Below the pieces are notes generated by a model. That model saw only the letters and a program-made list of their open reading frames with translations, ran no database searches and was not told where the DNA came from. 58,146 nucleotides of DNA from Sphingomonas sp. (GTDB taxonomy: Bacteria; Pseudomonadota; Alphaproteobacteria; Sphingomonadales; Sphingomonadaceae). Both the position numbers and the translations under genes were made by a program. Positions within the stretch are counted from its first letter, which is position 1. Each line of letters opens with the position of its first letter. Shown here piece by piece: positions 28,132 through 37,321 of this stretch. Location of the stretch: positions 1 through 58,146 of the forward strand of contig NZ_JAIEPC010000031.1 in NCBI RefSeq assembly GCF_019749955.1, in the 5' to 3' direction.

Positions 28132-28692
28132 TCAGGCCCGGCCGGCCTGTGAGGAAAGCAGTCGCGGGTCGACCCCGGCAGCGGCCATCCCCGCCGCCCA
28201 GCGCTCCGGCGCGGGGATGTCGAAGATCAGCCTGGGGTCGGCTTCGACGGTCAGCCACCCGTGCCGCGTCATTTCGGCATCAAGCTGCCCCTCGCCCCAC
28301 CCGGCATAGCCGAGCGCAACCAGCCATTGGCGCGGCCCCTTCCCGTCTGCAATCGCGCGCAGCACGTCGAGCGTGCCCGATAACGCCCAGCGCCCCGCGA
28401 CATCGATCGTATCCTGCCCTTCCCAATCGCGCGAATGCACGACGAAGCCGCGTCCGGGCTCGACCGGCCCACCCATGCTGACCGGGCGGTCGGGGCACCC
28501 TCCGGAATCGATCTTCAACTGGCCGAGCAGATCGTGAAAACCCAATCCCTTGATCTCGGTACCGATTCCGATCCCCAGCGCGCCCTGTTCGTCGTGCGCG
28601 CACAGCGCGATCACCGCGCGGTCGAACCGCGGATCACTCATGCCGGGCATGGCGAGCAGAAATTGGCCGGTCAGATAGCAAGGATCGTTCAT
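28132..28692 (-). CDS. YqgE/AlgH family protein (UPF0301)
   Basis: Encodes 186 residues. Family features include LTGQFLLAMPGMSDPRFDRAVI at the N terminus, an HDEQGALGIGIG segment, GGPVEPGRGFVVHS, and LGYAGWGEGQLDAEM. The biochemical role of the family is unsettled; AlgH has been linked to alginate regulation in Pseudomonas. It is transcribed toward ahcY and is divergent from the glycosyltransferase gene, with only 24 bases between start codons. Confidence 0.93.
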   Translation of the reverse strand: MNDPCYLTGQFLLAMPGMSDPRFDRAVIALCAHDEQGALGIGIGTEIKGLGFHDLLGQLKIDSGGCPDRPVSMGGPVEPGRGFVVHSRDWEGQDTIDVAGRWALSGTLDVLRAIADGKGPRQWLVALGYAGWGEGQLDAEMTRHGWLTVEADPRLIFDIPAPERWAAGMAAAGVDPRLLSSQAGRA

Positions 28693-28716
28693 AACTCGGT
28701 CTTATAGCGTGGGCGC

Positions 28717-29664
28717 ATGCGCACGGAACCGCCGATCGTCTCGATTATCGTCCCCGCCTATGGGCTTGCCCATCTCGTCGGGCAGACGATCGAATCGATC
28801 CTTGCGCAGACCTATCCGCATTGGGAAGCGATCATCGTCGACGACGGCGCGCCCGACGATGTTGAAAGCGCCGTGCAGCCCTATTTGTCGGACACACGCT
28901 TCAAACTGCTGAAGACCGACAATGCCGGGCTGTCGACCGCGCGAAACCGCGCAATCGCGGTCGCGAGCGGTAGTTTGATCGCGCTGCTCGACGGCGATGA
29001 CCTTTACGAGCCGCGCTATCTTGAACTGATGACCAAGGCGATCCTTGCCGATCCGGGCCTGGGCTTCGTGACCTGCGACGCGACCTATTTCGGGGCGTCG
29101 CGAGTCGGACAGCGCTTTTCGGCGCATGTGCCGCAGATCGATCCGATTTCACTCGAACGCGTGCTGCGGCGCGATTTCAATGTGTTCATCACCAGCCTGA
29201 TTCGGCGCGAAGCGCTGGTCGAGGCTGGCGGGTTCGACCCTGCGCTCAAATCGGCCGAAGATTTCGATCTGTGGATCAAGATCATCGAGCGCGGCTGGCG
29301 CGCGGCCTATGTCAACGCGCCGCTGTCACGCTATCGCCGCCGCGCCGATTCGATGTCGGCCAATGCCGCAAGGCTGCTTGGCGCGGTGATCAGCGTCTAT
29401 GCCAATGCCGAAGAGCGGTTGGCCGGTCGTCCCGAAGCCGGAGTCGCGCGCGAAATGCGCGAGTCAGTCGCGCGCGAGCTCGCCGTGATCGAGGGCGAAG
29501 CGCTGGTGCTCGGCGGCGAGGCGCGCGCGGGACTCAAACGCCTGCGGGAGGGCGAGCCGTGGCGCCGCTCGCTCAAATGGTATGTTGCAATGCCACTGCT
29601 GGCTGTCCCCGGCCTTGCCCGCCCCGTGCTTGCCGCGCGCGCGCGCCTCAACCGCGAATTCTGA
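28717..29664 (+). CDS. Family 2 glycosyltransferase
   Basis: Encodes 315 residues. A GT-A domain begins PIVSIIVPAYGLAHLVGQTI, continues with IIVDDGAPDD, and has the metal-binding LLDGDDLYEPRY at about residues 87-98. A conserved KSAEDFDLWIKI motif follows, where the ED pair is typical of acceptor and base positions. The last about 90 residues are helical and basic without a strong membrane anchor. The probable role is in capsule, exopolysaccharide or glycolipid assembly, but it stands alone with no glycan gene beside it. Unrelated in layout to the membrane-anchored GT2 near clpP. Confidence 0.88.
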   Translation: MRTEPPIVSIIVPAYGLAHLVGQTIESILAQTYPHWEAIIVDDGAPDDVESAVQPYLSDTRFKLLKTDNAGLSTARNRAIAVASGSLIALLDGDDLYEPRYLELMTKAILADPGLGFVTCDATYFGASRVGQRFSAHVPQIDPISLERVLRRDFNVFITSLIRREALVEAGGFDPALKSAEDFDLWIKIIERGWRAAYVNAPLSRYRRRADSMSANAARLLGAVISVYANAEERLAGRPEAGVAREMRESVARELAVIEGEALVLGGEARAGLKRLREGEPWRRSLKWYVAMPLLAVPGLARPVLAARARLNREF

Positions 29665-29752
29665 CGCTTCATACACTTTGCTGAAGTGCCCGCTTTGCGT
29701 CGCGCGTCGGCTCGGCTAGAGCGCGGCGCATCACCGCAACTGGAGAACAGGC

Positions 29753-30235
29753 ATGACGATCAAGGTTGGCGACAAGCTCCCCGAAATGACTCTCATCAAG
29801 GCGACCGATCACGGCCCCGACGCCGTCGACAGCACCAGCTTTTTTGCCGGCCGCAAGGTCGCGCTGTTCTCGGTCCCCGGCGCCTTCACCCCGACCTGCT
29901 CGGCCAAGCACCTGCCCGGCTATATCGACAAGCTCGACGAACTGAAGGCCAAGGGCGTCGACGAAGTCGCCTGCACCGCCGTCAACGATGCCTTCGTGCT
30001 CGGCGCGTGGAGCAAGAGCAACAGCGCCGACGGCAAGGTCACGATGCTCGCCGATGGCAATGGCGACTTTGCCAAGGCCGTCGATCTGACGATGGACGGA
30101 TCGAAGTTCGGCCTGGGCCTGCGCGGCCAGCGCTATTCGATGCTGGTCGAAGACGGCGTGGTCACGCAGCTCAACGTCGAAGCACCCGGTGAGTTCAAGG
30201 TGAGCACCGCCGAACATCTGCTCGAACAGCTTTAA
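29753..30235 (+). CDS. Peroxiredoxin (Prx5-like)
   Basis: Thiol peroxidase of the redoxin superfamily that reduces hydrogen peroxide and organic peroxides. The 160-residue protein has the active-site motif GAFTPTCSAKHLPGY, with the peroxidatic cysteine at 49. A second cysteine lies at 74 in VACTAVND, where Prx5-type proteins often have one. The fold ends in EAPGEFKVSTAEHLLEQL, usual for this group. GGAG lies 7 bases before the ATG. A hypothetical stress-type membrane protein follows. Confidence 0.95.
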   Translation: MTIKVGDKLPEMTLIKATDHGPDAVDSTSFFAGRKVALFSVPGAFTPTCSAKHLPGYIDKLDELKAKGVDEVACTAVNDAFVLGAWSKSNSADGKVTMLADGNGDFAKAVDLTMDGSKFGLGLRGQRYSMLVEDGVVTQLNVEAPGEFKVSTAEHLLEQL

Positions 30236-30240
30236 GGCCG

Positions 30241-30265
30241 GGAACGTTGGCGGGGGCACAGCGTT
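30241..30265 (+). promoter_or_regulatory. EcfG-type general stress promoter
   Basis: GGAAC at 30241-30245 and CGTT at 30262-30265 are separated by 16 bases, an exact match to the GGAAC-N16/17-CGTT consensus of alphaproteobacterial EcfG sigma factors. Start of transcription is predicted near 30273, about 29 bases before the next start codon. Confidence 0.8.
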
Positions 30266-30301
30266 AATCGATCTGCCACCCGCACGCGAAGGGACACGAA
30301 G

Positions 30302-30610
30302 ATGACCATCGAAACCGACTATACCGCCGCGACCGACTTCACCAAAAAGAAGATCGGCGAGGCCGAAGACGCTGCCAAGGACTTTGCGACCAAGGCCGTC
30401 GCCGAGGAAAGGACCCTCGTCGCCCGCGCGCAGGCAGCGATCGAGCAGGCCGTTGAAACCACGGTTGAAGCGGTGAGGGAAAACCCGGTTGCCGCCGCCG
30501 CGATCGTTGGTGGTGTCGCCGCCGTCGCGGCCGGTGCCGCCTATGGCATCAGCAAGCTCACCAGCACGGGTGGCGAAGCCGACGCCAAGGGCGGCAAGAT
30601 CAGCAAGTAA
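30302..30610 (+). CDS. Small stress-type membrane protein, DUF883-like
   Basis: Encodes 102 residues. A charged Ala/Lys/Glu-rich helical N-terminal half (TDFTKKKIGEAEDAAKDFATK) leads to a VRENPVAAAAIVGG segment and one hydrophobic helix at about 63-86, ending in a Lys/Gly tail. This layout resembles DUF883/ElaB-type inner-membrane proteins that tether ribosomes or respond to stress, but I do not claim the family firmly. AGGGA lies 9 bases upstream of the ATG. It has an exact EcfG consensus promoter, which fits a role in the general stress response. Confidence 0.8.
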   Translation: MTIETDYTAATDFTKKKIGEAEDAAKDFATKAVAEERTLVARAQAAIEQAVETTVEAVRENPVAAAAIVGGVAAVAAGAAYGISKLTSTGGEADAKGGKISK

Positions 30611-30619
30611 GTCCGGCCC

Positions 30620-30650
30620 GGCGAGGGGGGCCATCGCTGCCCCCCTCGCC
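30620..30650 (+). terminator. Hairpin after the DUF883-like gene
   Basis: A perfect 12-base-pair stem (GGCGAGGGGGGC with its complement) around a 7-base loop lies just after the stop. It is not followed by a T-run, so it is terminator-like or an RNA-stabilising structure. Confidence 0.6.
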
Positions 30651-30714
30651 CAGTCCTTGCGCTTGCACGCGCGGCTGTCTTGCCAGCGTCGCATCGCTGG
30701 CCTAGCCGAAGGGC

Positions 30715-32151
30715 ATGACGAACGCTTCCCAGATCGTGGCCGAGCTCGACCGGCTGTACACCGCATCGGTAGAGCGGCTGCGCGCCGCGCTGACCGCCTA
30801 TCTCGCTGATGGGACCGTACCCGATCCGACAGCACGCCGCGACGGCTCCTTCGCTTATCCCGAAATCCGGCTGAACTATAAGGGCGGCGGTGATCGTCCA
30901 GCGCCAATGCGGTCGTTCGGGCGACTCGTGCAGCCGGGCCGCTATGCGATCAGCGTCACCAAGCCCGCCACCTTCGCCGGCTATTTGACCGAGCAGCTGA
31001 CGCTGTTGCTCGAAGATTATGATGTCGAGGTCGAGGCCGTCGCCGGGCGGCAGGAAATCCCCTTCCCTTATGTGCTCGATCCGGGCCACGCGGTCAGCCT
31101 CGACGAAGTGTCGGCGCTTGAGCTGGCACGGCATTTTCCGGCAACCGAACTGGCGCATATCGGTGACGAGATTGCCGATGGTTTGTGGAAATCGCCCGAT
31201 GCGGTGCGACCGCTCGCGCTGTTCGACGGGCTGCGCACCGATTTCAGCCTTGCCCGGCTGCGCCACTATACCGGGACCCCGCCCGAGCATGTGCAGCGCT
31301 TCGTGCTGTTCACCAACTATCACCGCTATGTCGATGAATTCGTGCGCTGGGCGTGCGAGCAACTCGGCCCCGAATCGCGCTATACGGCCGTGTCGGGCGC
31401 GGGCGGCATCGTCATTGAGGAGGGCGATGATCCCGACAAGCTGGTCAGCGACAGCGCGTGGCGGCGGCATCAGATGCCAGCCTATCACCTGATCGCGCCT
31501 GATCGCACCGGCATCACGCTTGTCAACATCGGCGTCGGGCCGTCGAACGCCAAGACGATCTGCGATCACCTCGCGGTCGTGCGGCCCGAAGCCTGGCTGA
31601 TGATCGGCCATTGCGGCGGTCTGCGCCCGAGCCAGCGCATCGGCGATTATGTGCTGGCGCATGCCTATTTGCGCGACGATCATGTGCTCGACGCAGTGCT
31701 GCCGCCCGAAATTCCGATCCCCGCGATTGCCGAGGTCCAGCAGGCGCTCGCGCGCGCGGCCGAAACGGTCTCGGGCCAGTCGGGCGACGAACTCAAGCGG
31801 CGGCTGCGCACGGGCACGATCGTGACCACCGACGACCGCAATTGGGAATTGAGCTATTCGAAGTCGGCGCTGCGCTTCTCACAGTCGCGTGCGGTTGGCA
31901 TCGACATGGAATCGGCGACGATTGCAGCACAAGGCTATCGCTTCCGTGTGCCGTACGGGACGCTGCTCTGCGTTTCCGACAAGCCGCTGCACGGCGAACT
32001 CAAACTGCCGGGCCAGGCCAATCGCTTCTACGAACGCGCGATTGCCGAGCATATGAAGATCGGCATCGAAGCGTGCGAACAATTGCGCCGCGAAGGCGCG
32101 AAACTGCATTCGCGCAAGCTGCGGGCGTTCAACGAACCGCCGTTCCGGTAA
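30715..32151 (+). CDS. amn: AMP nucleosidase
   Basis: Hydrolyses AMP to adenine and ribose-5-phosphate, tuning the adenylate pool. The 478-residue length and two-part layout (an N-terminal regulatory domain, then a nucleoside-phosphorylase-like catalytic domain) fit the family. NIGVGPSNAKTICDHLAVVRP, MIGHCGGLRPSQ and the active-site GIDMESATIAAQGYR are visible. It is monocistronic as far as can be seen, and convergent with fabZ across a palindromic repeat. Confidence 0.96.
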   Translation: MTNASQIVAELDRLYTASVERLRAALTAYLADGTVPDPTARRDGSFAYPEIRLNYKGGGDRPAPMRSFGRLVQPGRYAISVTKPATFAGYLTEQLTLLLEDYDVEVEAVAGRQEIPFPYVLDPGHAVSLDEVSALELARHFPATELAHIGDEIADGLWKSPDAVRPLALFDGLRTDFSLARLRHYTGTPPEHVQRFVLFTNYHRYVDEFVRWACEQLGPESRYTAVSGAGGIVIEEGDDPDKLVSDSAWRRHQMPAYHLIAPDRTGITLVNIGVGPSNAKTICDHLAVVRPEAWLMIGHCGGLRPSQRIGDYVLAHAYLRDDHVLDAVLPPEIPIPAIAEVQQALARAAETVSGQSGDELKRRLRTGTIVTTDDRNWELSYSKSALRFSQSRAVGIDMESATIAAQGYRFRVPYGTLLCVSDKPLHGELKLPGQANRFYERAIAEHMKIGIEACEQLRREGAKLHSRKLRAFNEPPFR

Positions 32152-32171
32152 GGCCACGCAGGCAAAAGATA

Positions 32172-32241
32172 TCGCACACAAAGGCACGAAGCCGCGAAGA
32201 AGGATAACGCTGCTTTTCGTGGCTTCGCGTCTTTGTGTGAG
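32172..32241. repeat. REP-like palindromic element between amn and fabZ
   Basis: A left arm starting about 32172 (CACACAAAGGCACGAAGCC) and a right arm whose complement reads CACACAAAGACGCGAAGCC form an imperfect inverted repeat of about 25 bases each, around a 15-20-base loop. Elements built on CACACAAAG...CGAAG are scattered between genes in many genomes. Position between two convergent genes would also let it act as a two-way terminator. Confidence 0.8.
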
Positions 32242-32247
32242 AAAAAT

Positions 32248-32727
32248 CTAGGCCTTCGGCGGGTCCGCGATCATAGCGGTGAAATTCGCCTCGGCCGCCA
32301 ACGCACCGTCGACCAACGCGCGGCCCGCGAATTTGCAAACGCTCGAGCGCTTCTGGACGAATTCGACTTCGAGCTTGAGCAAGCACCCCGGCTCGACAGG
32401 TTTGCGGAACTTCGCCCCCTCGATCGCCATGAAATAGACGAGCTTACCCGACCCTGCGAGCCCAAGTGATTCGACCGCGAGCACACCGGCGGCCTGCGCC
32501 AGCGCCTCGACGATCAGCACGCCCGGCATGATCGGGCGCCCCGGAAAATGCCCCTGGAAAAAACCCTCGTTGATCGTCACCGCTTTGATGGCGACGATCG
32601 ACCGGTCGAGGACAAGCGCCTCGACCCGGTCGACCAGCAGCATTGGGTAGCGATGCGGCAGCGCCGCCATCACGCGCGCGGTATCGAGCGCGTAGGGTGT
32701 CGGCGCCGCCGTCGTGTCGTCGCTCAC
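32248..32727 (-). CDS. fabZ: 3-hydroxyacyl-ACP dehydratase FabZ
   Basis: Dehydratase of fatty acid elongation. The hot-dog fold signature [18 protein letters not shown] contains the catalytic His60, and Glu74 follows in IVEALAQA. The 159-residue length is normal. Starts with GTG, 4 bases after the skp stop. In most Gram-negatives lpxD stands between skp and fabZ and lpxA-lpxB follow; here none is present and the cluster ends at fabZ. Confidence 0.97.
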   Translation of the reverse strand: MSDDTTAAPTPYALDTARVMAALPHRYPMLLVDRVEALVLDRSIVAIKAVTINEGFFQGHFPGRPIMPGVLIVEALAQAAGVLAVESLGLAGSGKLVYFMAIEGAKFRKPVEPGCLLKLEVEFVQKRSSVCKFAGRALVDGALAAEANFTAMIADPPKA

Positions 32728-32731
32728 CGGA

Positions 32732-33364
32732 TCAGCGGCTCTGCGGCTGCGGCTTGGCAGGCGTTGTCGCAGGCGGCGGCGTCGTCGGCTTGGCAGCAGG
32801 CTGCTCGGGGGGCGCGATCTGAACGACGGTCATAGTCGCATTGAGCTGCTGCAGCGCGACCGCAGTAATGTCGTTTGCGGGCTCAAAAGCCAGCAGTCCG
32901 TTACGCGGCACCACCGTATCACCCTTGCGGTCCTTGCGGATACGCTCGGAGATCGGGATCAGCTTCTCGACAATCTGCTGCTGCACATATTGCGAAACCG
33001 AATTCAGCTCGCGCTGAAGGTCTTCGACTTGTGCCTGTGCTTCCTGCAGCGTCTGACGCGCGTCGCCCAGCGCCTTTTCGGTGGCGGGCGGCAGCGGCGT
33101 GTTCGGCTTGATCAGCGGCTTGGCAATCGCGACCTGATCGTTCCAGCCCTTCAGCGCTGCGTCGAAACTGGCCCGAACTGTCTTGATGCGCGCGCCATAT
33201 TTCGCCTCGATCTGCGCCTGACCGCTCTTGGCGGCAACACTGTCGCGCGAAATCTGGTCGACATCGACGACGAGTGTCGATTGCGCAAATGCGGCCTGCG
33301 GCAACGCCAGCATGCTTGCTGCAAATGCCGCAGCGATTGCGGCCTTCGTAAATTTGGTCTTCAT
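32732..33364 (-). CDS. skp: OmpH/Skp family periplasmic chaperone
   Basis: Periplasmic holdase for outer-membrane proteins en route to BamA. The 210-residue protein has a signal peptide ([16 protein letters not shown]). A long helical middle with coiled-coil character ([30 protein letters not shown]) forms the tentacle arms. The C-terminal Pro/Ala/Thr/Lys tail is longer than in E. coli Skp. Its ATG overlaps the bamA TGA by one base (TGATG). Confidence 0.92.
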   Translation of the reverse strand: MKTKFTKAAIAAAFAASMLALPQAAFAQSTLVVDVDQISRDSVAAKSGQAQIEAKYGARIKTVRASFDAALKGWNDQVAIAKPLIKPNTPLPPATEKALGDARQTLQEAQAQVEDLQRELNSVSQYVQQQIVEKLIPISERIRKDRKGDTVVPRNGLLAFEPANDITAVALQQLNATMTVVQIAPPEQPAAKPTTPPPATTPAKPQPQSR

Positions 33365-36117
33365 CAGAATTGAGTCCCTACGTTGAAAGTGATGAGTTTG
33401 GTGTCTTCGCCGAACTGCCTGAGCAGCGCCTGAGCCAGATCGATCCGCAGCGGCCCGAACGGTGAATTCCAGTTGACGCCGATACCGACCGAAAGCCTAG
33501 GGCTAGCCGAATTGCCAACGAACCTTTCGAGGAAGGGCTGGGTGCCGTCCACGGTCGAATTGATGGACGATCCTGTGCAATCGGCCAGATTGCTCGTTGT
33601 CGCAAACCCGGTGGGGCAAATTGTCTGAAGGCCGGCATTGGCGCCGCCATCGGAAACTACATACACAATCTGGTTGGTCGCCGGATCACGCAGCGGCAGC
33701 GGCAACACCCGGTTGACCACGCTGCCGTCGGCAAGCGTGACCGTGGTCGTCGGGAAAACCGCCGTCGGCAGCGGCCGGAGCACACCGAACAGCGCGCCGA
33801 AATCGATATAGATCGAAGGACGCAGACCGAGTTCGCGCGCGCCAGCGCCGAGTGGTAGTTCAAGCTCGAGCCGTCCGAGATAATAAGCCCGCCCGCCGAG
33901 CGCGTCATCGGCAAATTGATTCCTTGCATCGTTCAGCGTCTGAACGCCGTTCGCATCAGTTTGGTACATCAGCCGCTGCACGCGCGGCCCGACACCGCGA
34001 ATGTTAAAGCCCCGGAACTGCGGCTCGCCGAGGTAGAAGCGGTCGTTGATGCGCACAGCGTCAATTCCCGGACCGCGGCTTCCTTCAAGCGGCTGGATAT
34101 AACCACCCTCAAGTCCCGCTGAGAAGATGAAACCACTACCGACATTCCAGAATTTTTTGCCTTCGAATCGACCGCGAATATAGCGCACGTCGCCGCCCAG
34201 ACCGGCAAGATCGCCGCTCACCACAAGCCGCTGACCAGCGGTCGGCCGAATGCGGCTGTTGAGGCTGTCATACAGCAGCGACACACCGAGCGCAGAGGTA
34301 AGCCGGTTGCCGATTTGGTCACACAAATAGCGTCCGGCCAGCAGTGGATCACAGGCGCCGTTGGTAAAAAATCTCGTCGGATCGAGCCCAACCTGATCAT
34401 AGGTCAGCCCATAGCGTGCTGACACCGACCAATATTCAGTCAGCGGAATGCTCGTGCGGACCTGGAAGCCGGTCGACACCTGCGTATAGTTCGTCTGTCG
34501 GATCGTTCCGACGAAGTTGAAGTTGTTCAGGTCGCGGCGGAACAGATCGACGGCGAGGCCGATGTTCTTGTCAAACAAATAGGGCTCTGAAAAGCCGAGT
34601 TCGACCTGTTTTGAGAAGGTCGAAAATTGCGCACTCGCGCGAAGCTCCTGACCCAAGCCCCGGAAATTGCGCTGTCTGACAGAACCCTGGACGATGAATT
34701 GTTCGAGGCTCGAATAACCGATCGACAGGTTAAGCTCGCCGGTCGCCTTTTCCTCGACATTGGTTTCGAGCACGACACGGTCGGGGGCCGACCCGGGCTT
34801 TTGCTGAACTTCGAGCTTCTCCTGGAAGAAGCCGAGCGAGTTGATGCGATCCTGCGACCGTTTGACGAGGAAAGTGTTGAACGCGTCGCCTTCGGACACG
34901 CGGATTTCGCGGCGGATCACCTTGTCCTTGGTCAGCGTGTTGCCGTTGATATCGATCCGTTCGACATAGGTGCGCTGGGCTTGCGCGATGTGGAAATTGA
35001 TCGACAGCAGCAGTTTTTCGGCGTCGCGGTCGAATTCCGGATTAACTTCGGCAAAGGCATAGCCGAATAGACCAGCGGTCTGATTGATCGCGTCAACCGA
35101 ATCCTCGATCTTCTTCGCATTATACCATTCACCCTTCTTGGCGACGAGTGACGCGGCAAGCTTTTTGTTGTCGAAGTCGCGGATTTCGCTGTCGACGGTG
35201 ATTTCGCCGAACCGGTAACGCTTTCCTTCCTCCACCACATAAGTGATGATGAAGTCCTTCTTGTCGGGCGTCAGCTCAGCAACTGCTGAGGTCACCTTGA
35301 AGTCGGCGTAGCCCTGCGTCAGATAGAATTGGCGCAATTTCTGCTGGTCAAAGGCCAGCCTGTCCTGATCATAGCTGGTGTTCGAACTGAGCGTGGTCAG
35401 CAGACTCGCCTGCTTGGTCGCCATTTGCGCGCGCACCTTGGCGTCGTTGAACACCTCATTGCCGATGATGTTGATCTGGCGGACCTTCGACTTCGGCCCC
35501 TCGCTGATTTCGAAAATGATATCAACGCGGTTCTGGTCGAGCGACACCATCTTGGGCGCGACCGAAGCGGCAAAGCGGCCCTGACGGCGGTAAAGCTCGA
35601 TGATCCGCGCAACATCCTGCCGGACGGCGGTGCGCGTGAAAATCTGGCGCGGTGCGAGCTTGATTTCCTTGGTGATCTTGTCGGCCTTCAGCCGCTTATT
35701 GCCTTCGAGCAGCACGCGGTTGATGATCGGATTTTCGCGCACCCGCACCACGATATCGCCAGTTACCGCACCGTCGATCGTCACATCGGCGAACAACTCG
35801 CTCGCGAGCAGATCCTTGATTGCCTGATCGAGCGTCTCATTGGTGAAATTCGCACTAACCCGTAGCTTGGTGTACGAAAGCACCGTCTCGGGCTCGATAC
35901 GCTGCGAGCCCTCGACCCGCAGCGTGCGGATGACCTTAACGGGGGCAGGCGCGGGCGCGGCGGCTGGCGCTGCCTGCGCGACCGGATCGACGGCGGGCGG
36001 CGATGTCGGCGCCGCTGTCTGAGCAACGGCAGCCATCGGCAATCCCGCCAGGATCGTGCTCGCCATCAACCACGCAACCGCGCGGGTGCCGGAGTTCGTC
36101 ACAGAGGTTGCTTTCAC
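33364..36117 (-). CDS. bamA: Outer membrane assembly factor BamA
   Basis: Omp85 protein that inserts beta-barrels into the outer membrane. Signal peptide (STILAGLPMAAVAQ) is followed by an Ala/Pro linker and five POTRA domains (about 60-440). A 16-strand barrel ends in the aromatic ITFNVGTQF. The family's lid-lock RGF motif appears as PQFRGFNIRGVGP. At 917 residues it is slightly long. The start is GTG with GGGGAG 5 bases upstream. The rseP-bamA-skp order is conserved. Confidence 0.98.
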   Translation of the reverse strand: MKATSVTNSGTRAVAWLMASTILAGLPMAAVAQTAAPTSPPAVDPVAQAAPAAAPAPAPVKVIRTLRVEGSQRIEPETVLSYTKLRVSANFTNETLDQAIKDLLASELFADVTIDGAVTGDIVVRVRENPIINRVLLEGNKRLKADKITKEIKLAPRQIFTRTAVRQDVARIIELYRRQGRFAASVAPKMVSLDQNRVDIIFEISEGPKSKVRQINIIGNEVFNDAKVRAQMATKQASLLTTLSSNTSYDQDRLAFDQQKLRQFYLTQGYADFKVTSAVAELTPDKKDFIITYVVEEGKRYRFGEITVDSEIRDFDNKKLAASLVAKKGEWYNAKKIEDSVDAINQTAGLFGYAFAEVNPEFDRDAEKLLLSINFHIAQAQRTYVERIDINGNTLTKDKVIRREIRVSEGDAFNTFLVKRSQDRINSLGFFQEKLEVQQKPGSAPDRVVLETNVEEKATGELNLSIGYSSLEQFIVQGSVRQRNFRGLGQELRASAQFSTFSKQVELGFSEPYLFDKNIGLAVDLFRRDLNNFNFVGTIRQTNYTQVSTGFQVRTSIPLTEYWSVSARYGLTYDQVGLDPTRFFTNGACDPLLAGRYLCDQIGNRLTSALGVSLLYDSLNSRIRPTAGQRLVVSGDLAGLGGDVRYIRGRFEGKKFWNVGSGFIFSAGLEGGYIQPLEGSRGPGIDAVRINDRFYLGEPQFRGFNIRGVGPRVQRLMYQTDANGVQTLNDARNQFADDALGGRAYYLGRLELELPLGAGARELGLRPSIYIDFGALFGVLRPLPTAVFPTTTVTLADGSVVNRVLPLPLRDPATNQIVYVVSDGGANAGLQTICPTGFATTSNLADCTGSSINSTVDGTQPFLERFVGNSASPRLSVGIGVNWNSPFGPLRIDLAQALLRQFGEDTKLITFNVGTQF

Positions 36118-36181
36118 TACTGCTCCCCAAAAGGAAAAAATCGTCAGCCCCGCCCGGCTGCCACGCCCTGCCCGAAGCGCG

Positions 36182-37321
36182 TCAGCCGATCAACCCGGCC
36201 AGCTTGCTCCAGAGCCCAAATGAGCCAAGATCGTTGAACGTCACCATCAGCATCAGCGCGAGCACAGCCGCCAGACCGCCGCGAAATGCCCATTCCATCA
36301 CTTGCGAGTCGACCGGACGCCGCCGCACCGCTTCGATCGCGTAGAACAGCAAGTGCCCGCCGTCGAGGACGGGCACCGGCAGCAGATTGATCACCGCCAG
36401 ATTGAGCGACACGAGCGCGATGAAGAAAATGAACGACGACATCCCGAGCGAAAATTGCTCGCCCGACACTTTCGCGATCTGCAAGGGGCCGCCAAGCTCG
36501 CTCACGGGCCGCTTGCCGACCACAATCTGGCCGACGACTTCGCCCATCATGCCCAAAATGTCGCCAATCTTGCGCAGCGCGACGACGGGCGCCGCGATCG
36601 GGCTCACTGGCTCGAAACGCGCCGCGCTGGCGTCGGTTGCGATGCCGAGACGACCTAGCTTCACAATGTTGCCGAAGCGATCTTTGTCGACCCGGACCGC
36701 GATCGTCGCCGTCGTCGACTTTGGCTGGCCGCCGCGCTCATAATCGATCGTGACACGTTCACCGGCGCGGATCTGGACAAAGCGGACCATGTCCTGAAAC
36801 GTCTCGACCTGACGTCCGCCGAGCGCCGTGATGCGATCACCGGGAACCAGCCCCGCGACCTGCGCGGCACTGCCCGGTTCGACCTGACCGACAATGGCCG
36901 AGGTCCGCAAATCGCCAAACGCGACCGCGAAACCCGCCAGAATGACAAGCGCGATGGCGAAATTGGTGACCGGGCCAGCCGCAACGATAATCGCCCGCTG
37001 CCACAGCGGCTTGGCCTGAAATGTTCGCGCGCGCTCTTCGCCGGGGAGTGCCAGCCAATTGGGGTCGCTGCGGCTCGACGGGTCCATGTCGCCCGCGAAC
37101 TTAACAAAGCCGCCTAGCGGCAACAGACTGAATTTCCAGCGCGTGCCGCGCTTGTCGGTGATGCCGAACAGCTCGCGCCCGAAGCCGATCGAGAATTCTT
37201 CGGCTTTGACCCCGAACAACCGGCCCGCAAGATAGTGCCCGAGCTCGTGCAGGAACACGAGCGGCCCGATGACGAGCGCAAACGCCAGCAGAGTCTGCAA
37301 AAAGCCAGGCGACTGGATCAA
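36182..37321 (-). CDS. rseP: RIP metalloprotease RseP
   Basis: Site-2-type intramembrane zinc protease that cleaves anti-sigma factors and signal-peptide remnants. The HELGH motif is at 25-29, within the first membrane helix. A PDZ domain is seen around VEPGSAAQVAGLVPGDRI. The second zinc-ligand segment PVPVLDGGHLLFY precedes the last helices. I place the start at TTG 37321 (379 residues), overlapping the dxr stop as TTTGA, because AAGGA lies 9 bases upstream; the TTG at 37330 directly abuts that AAGGA, leaving no spacing. Confidence 0.96.
   Translation of the reverse strand: MIQSPGFLQTLLAFALVIGPLVFLHELGHYLAGRLFGVKAEEFSIGFGRELFGITDKRGTRWKFSLLPLGGFVKFAGDMDPSSRSDPNWLALPGEERARTFQAKPLWQRAIIVAAGPVTNFAIALVILAGFAVAFGDLRTSAIVGQVEPGSAAQVAGLVPGDRITALGGRQVETFQDMVRFVQIRAGERVTIDYERGGQPKSTTATIAVRVDKDRFGNIVKLGRLGIATDASAARFEPVSPIAAPVVALRKIGDILGMMGEVVGQIVVGKRPVSELGGPLQIAKVSGEQFSLGMSSFIFFIALVSLNLAVINLLPVPVLDGGHLLFYAIEAVRRRPVDSQVMEWAFRGGLAAVLALMLMVTFNDLGSFGLWSKLAGLIG

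Noticed and set aside
29669..30907. 412-residue frame opposite the peroxiredoxin and stress protein genes
   Set aside because: Both plus-strand genes are supported by ribosome binding sites and family motifs; this is a shadow.
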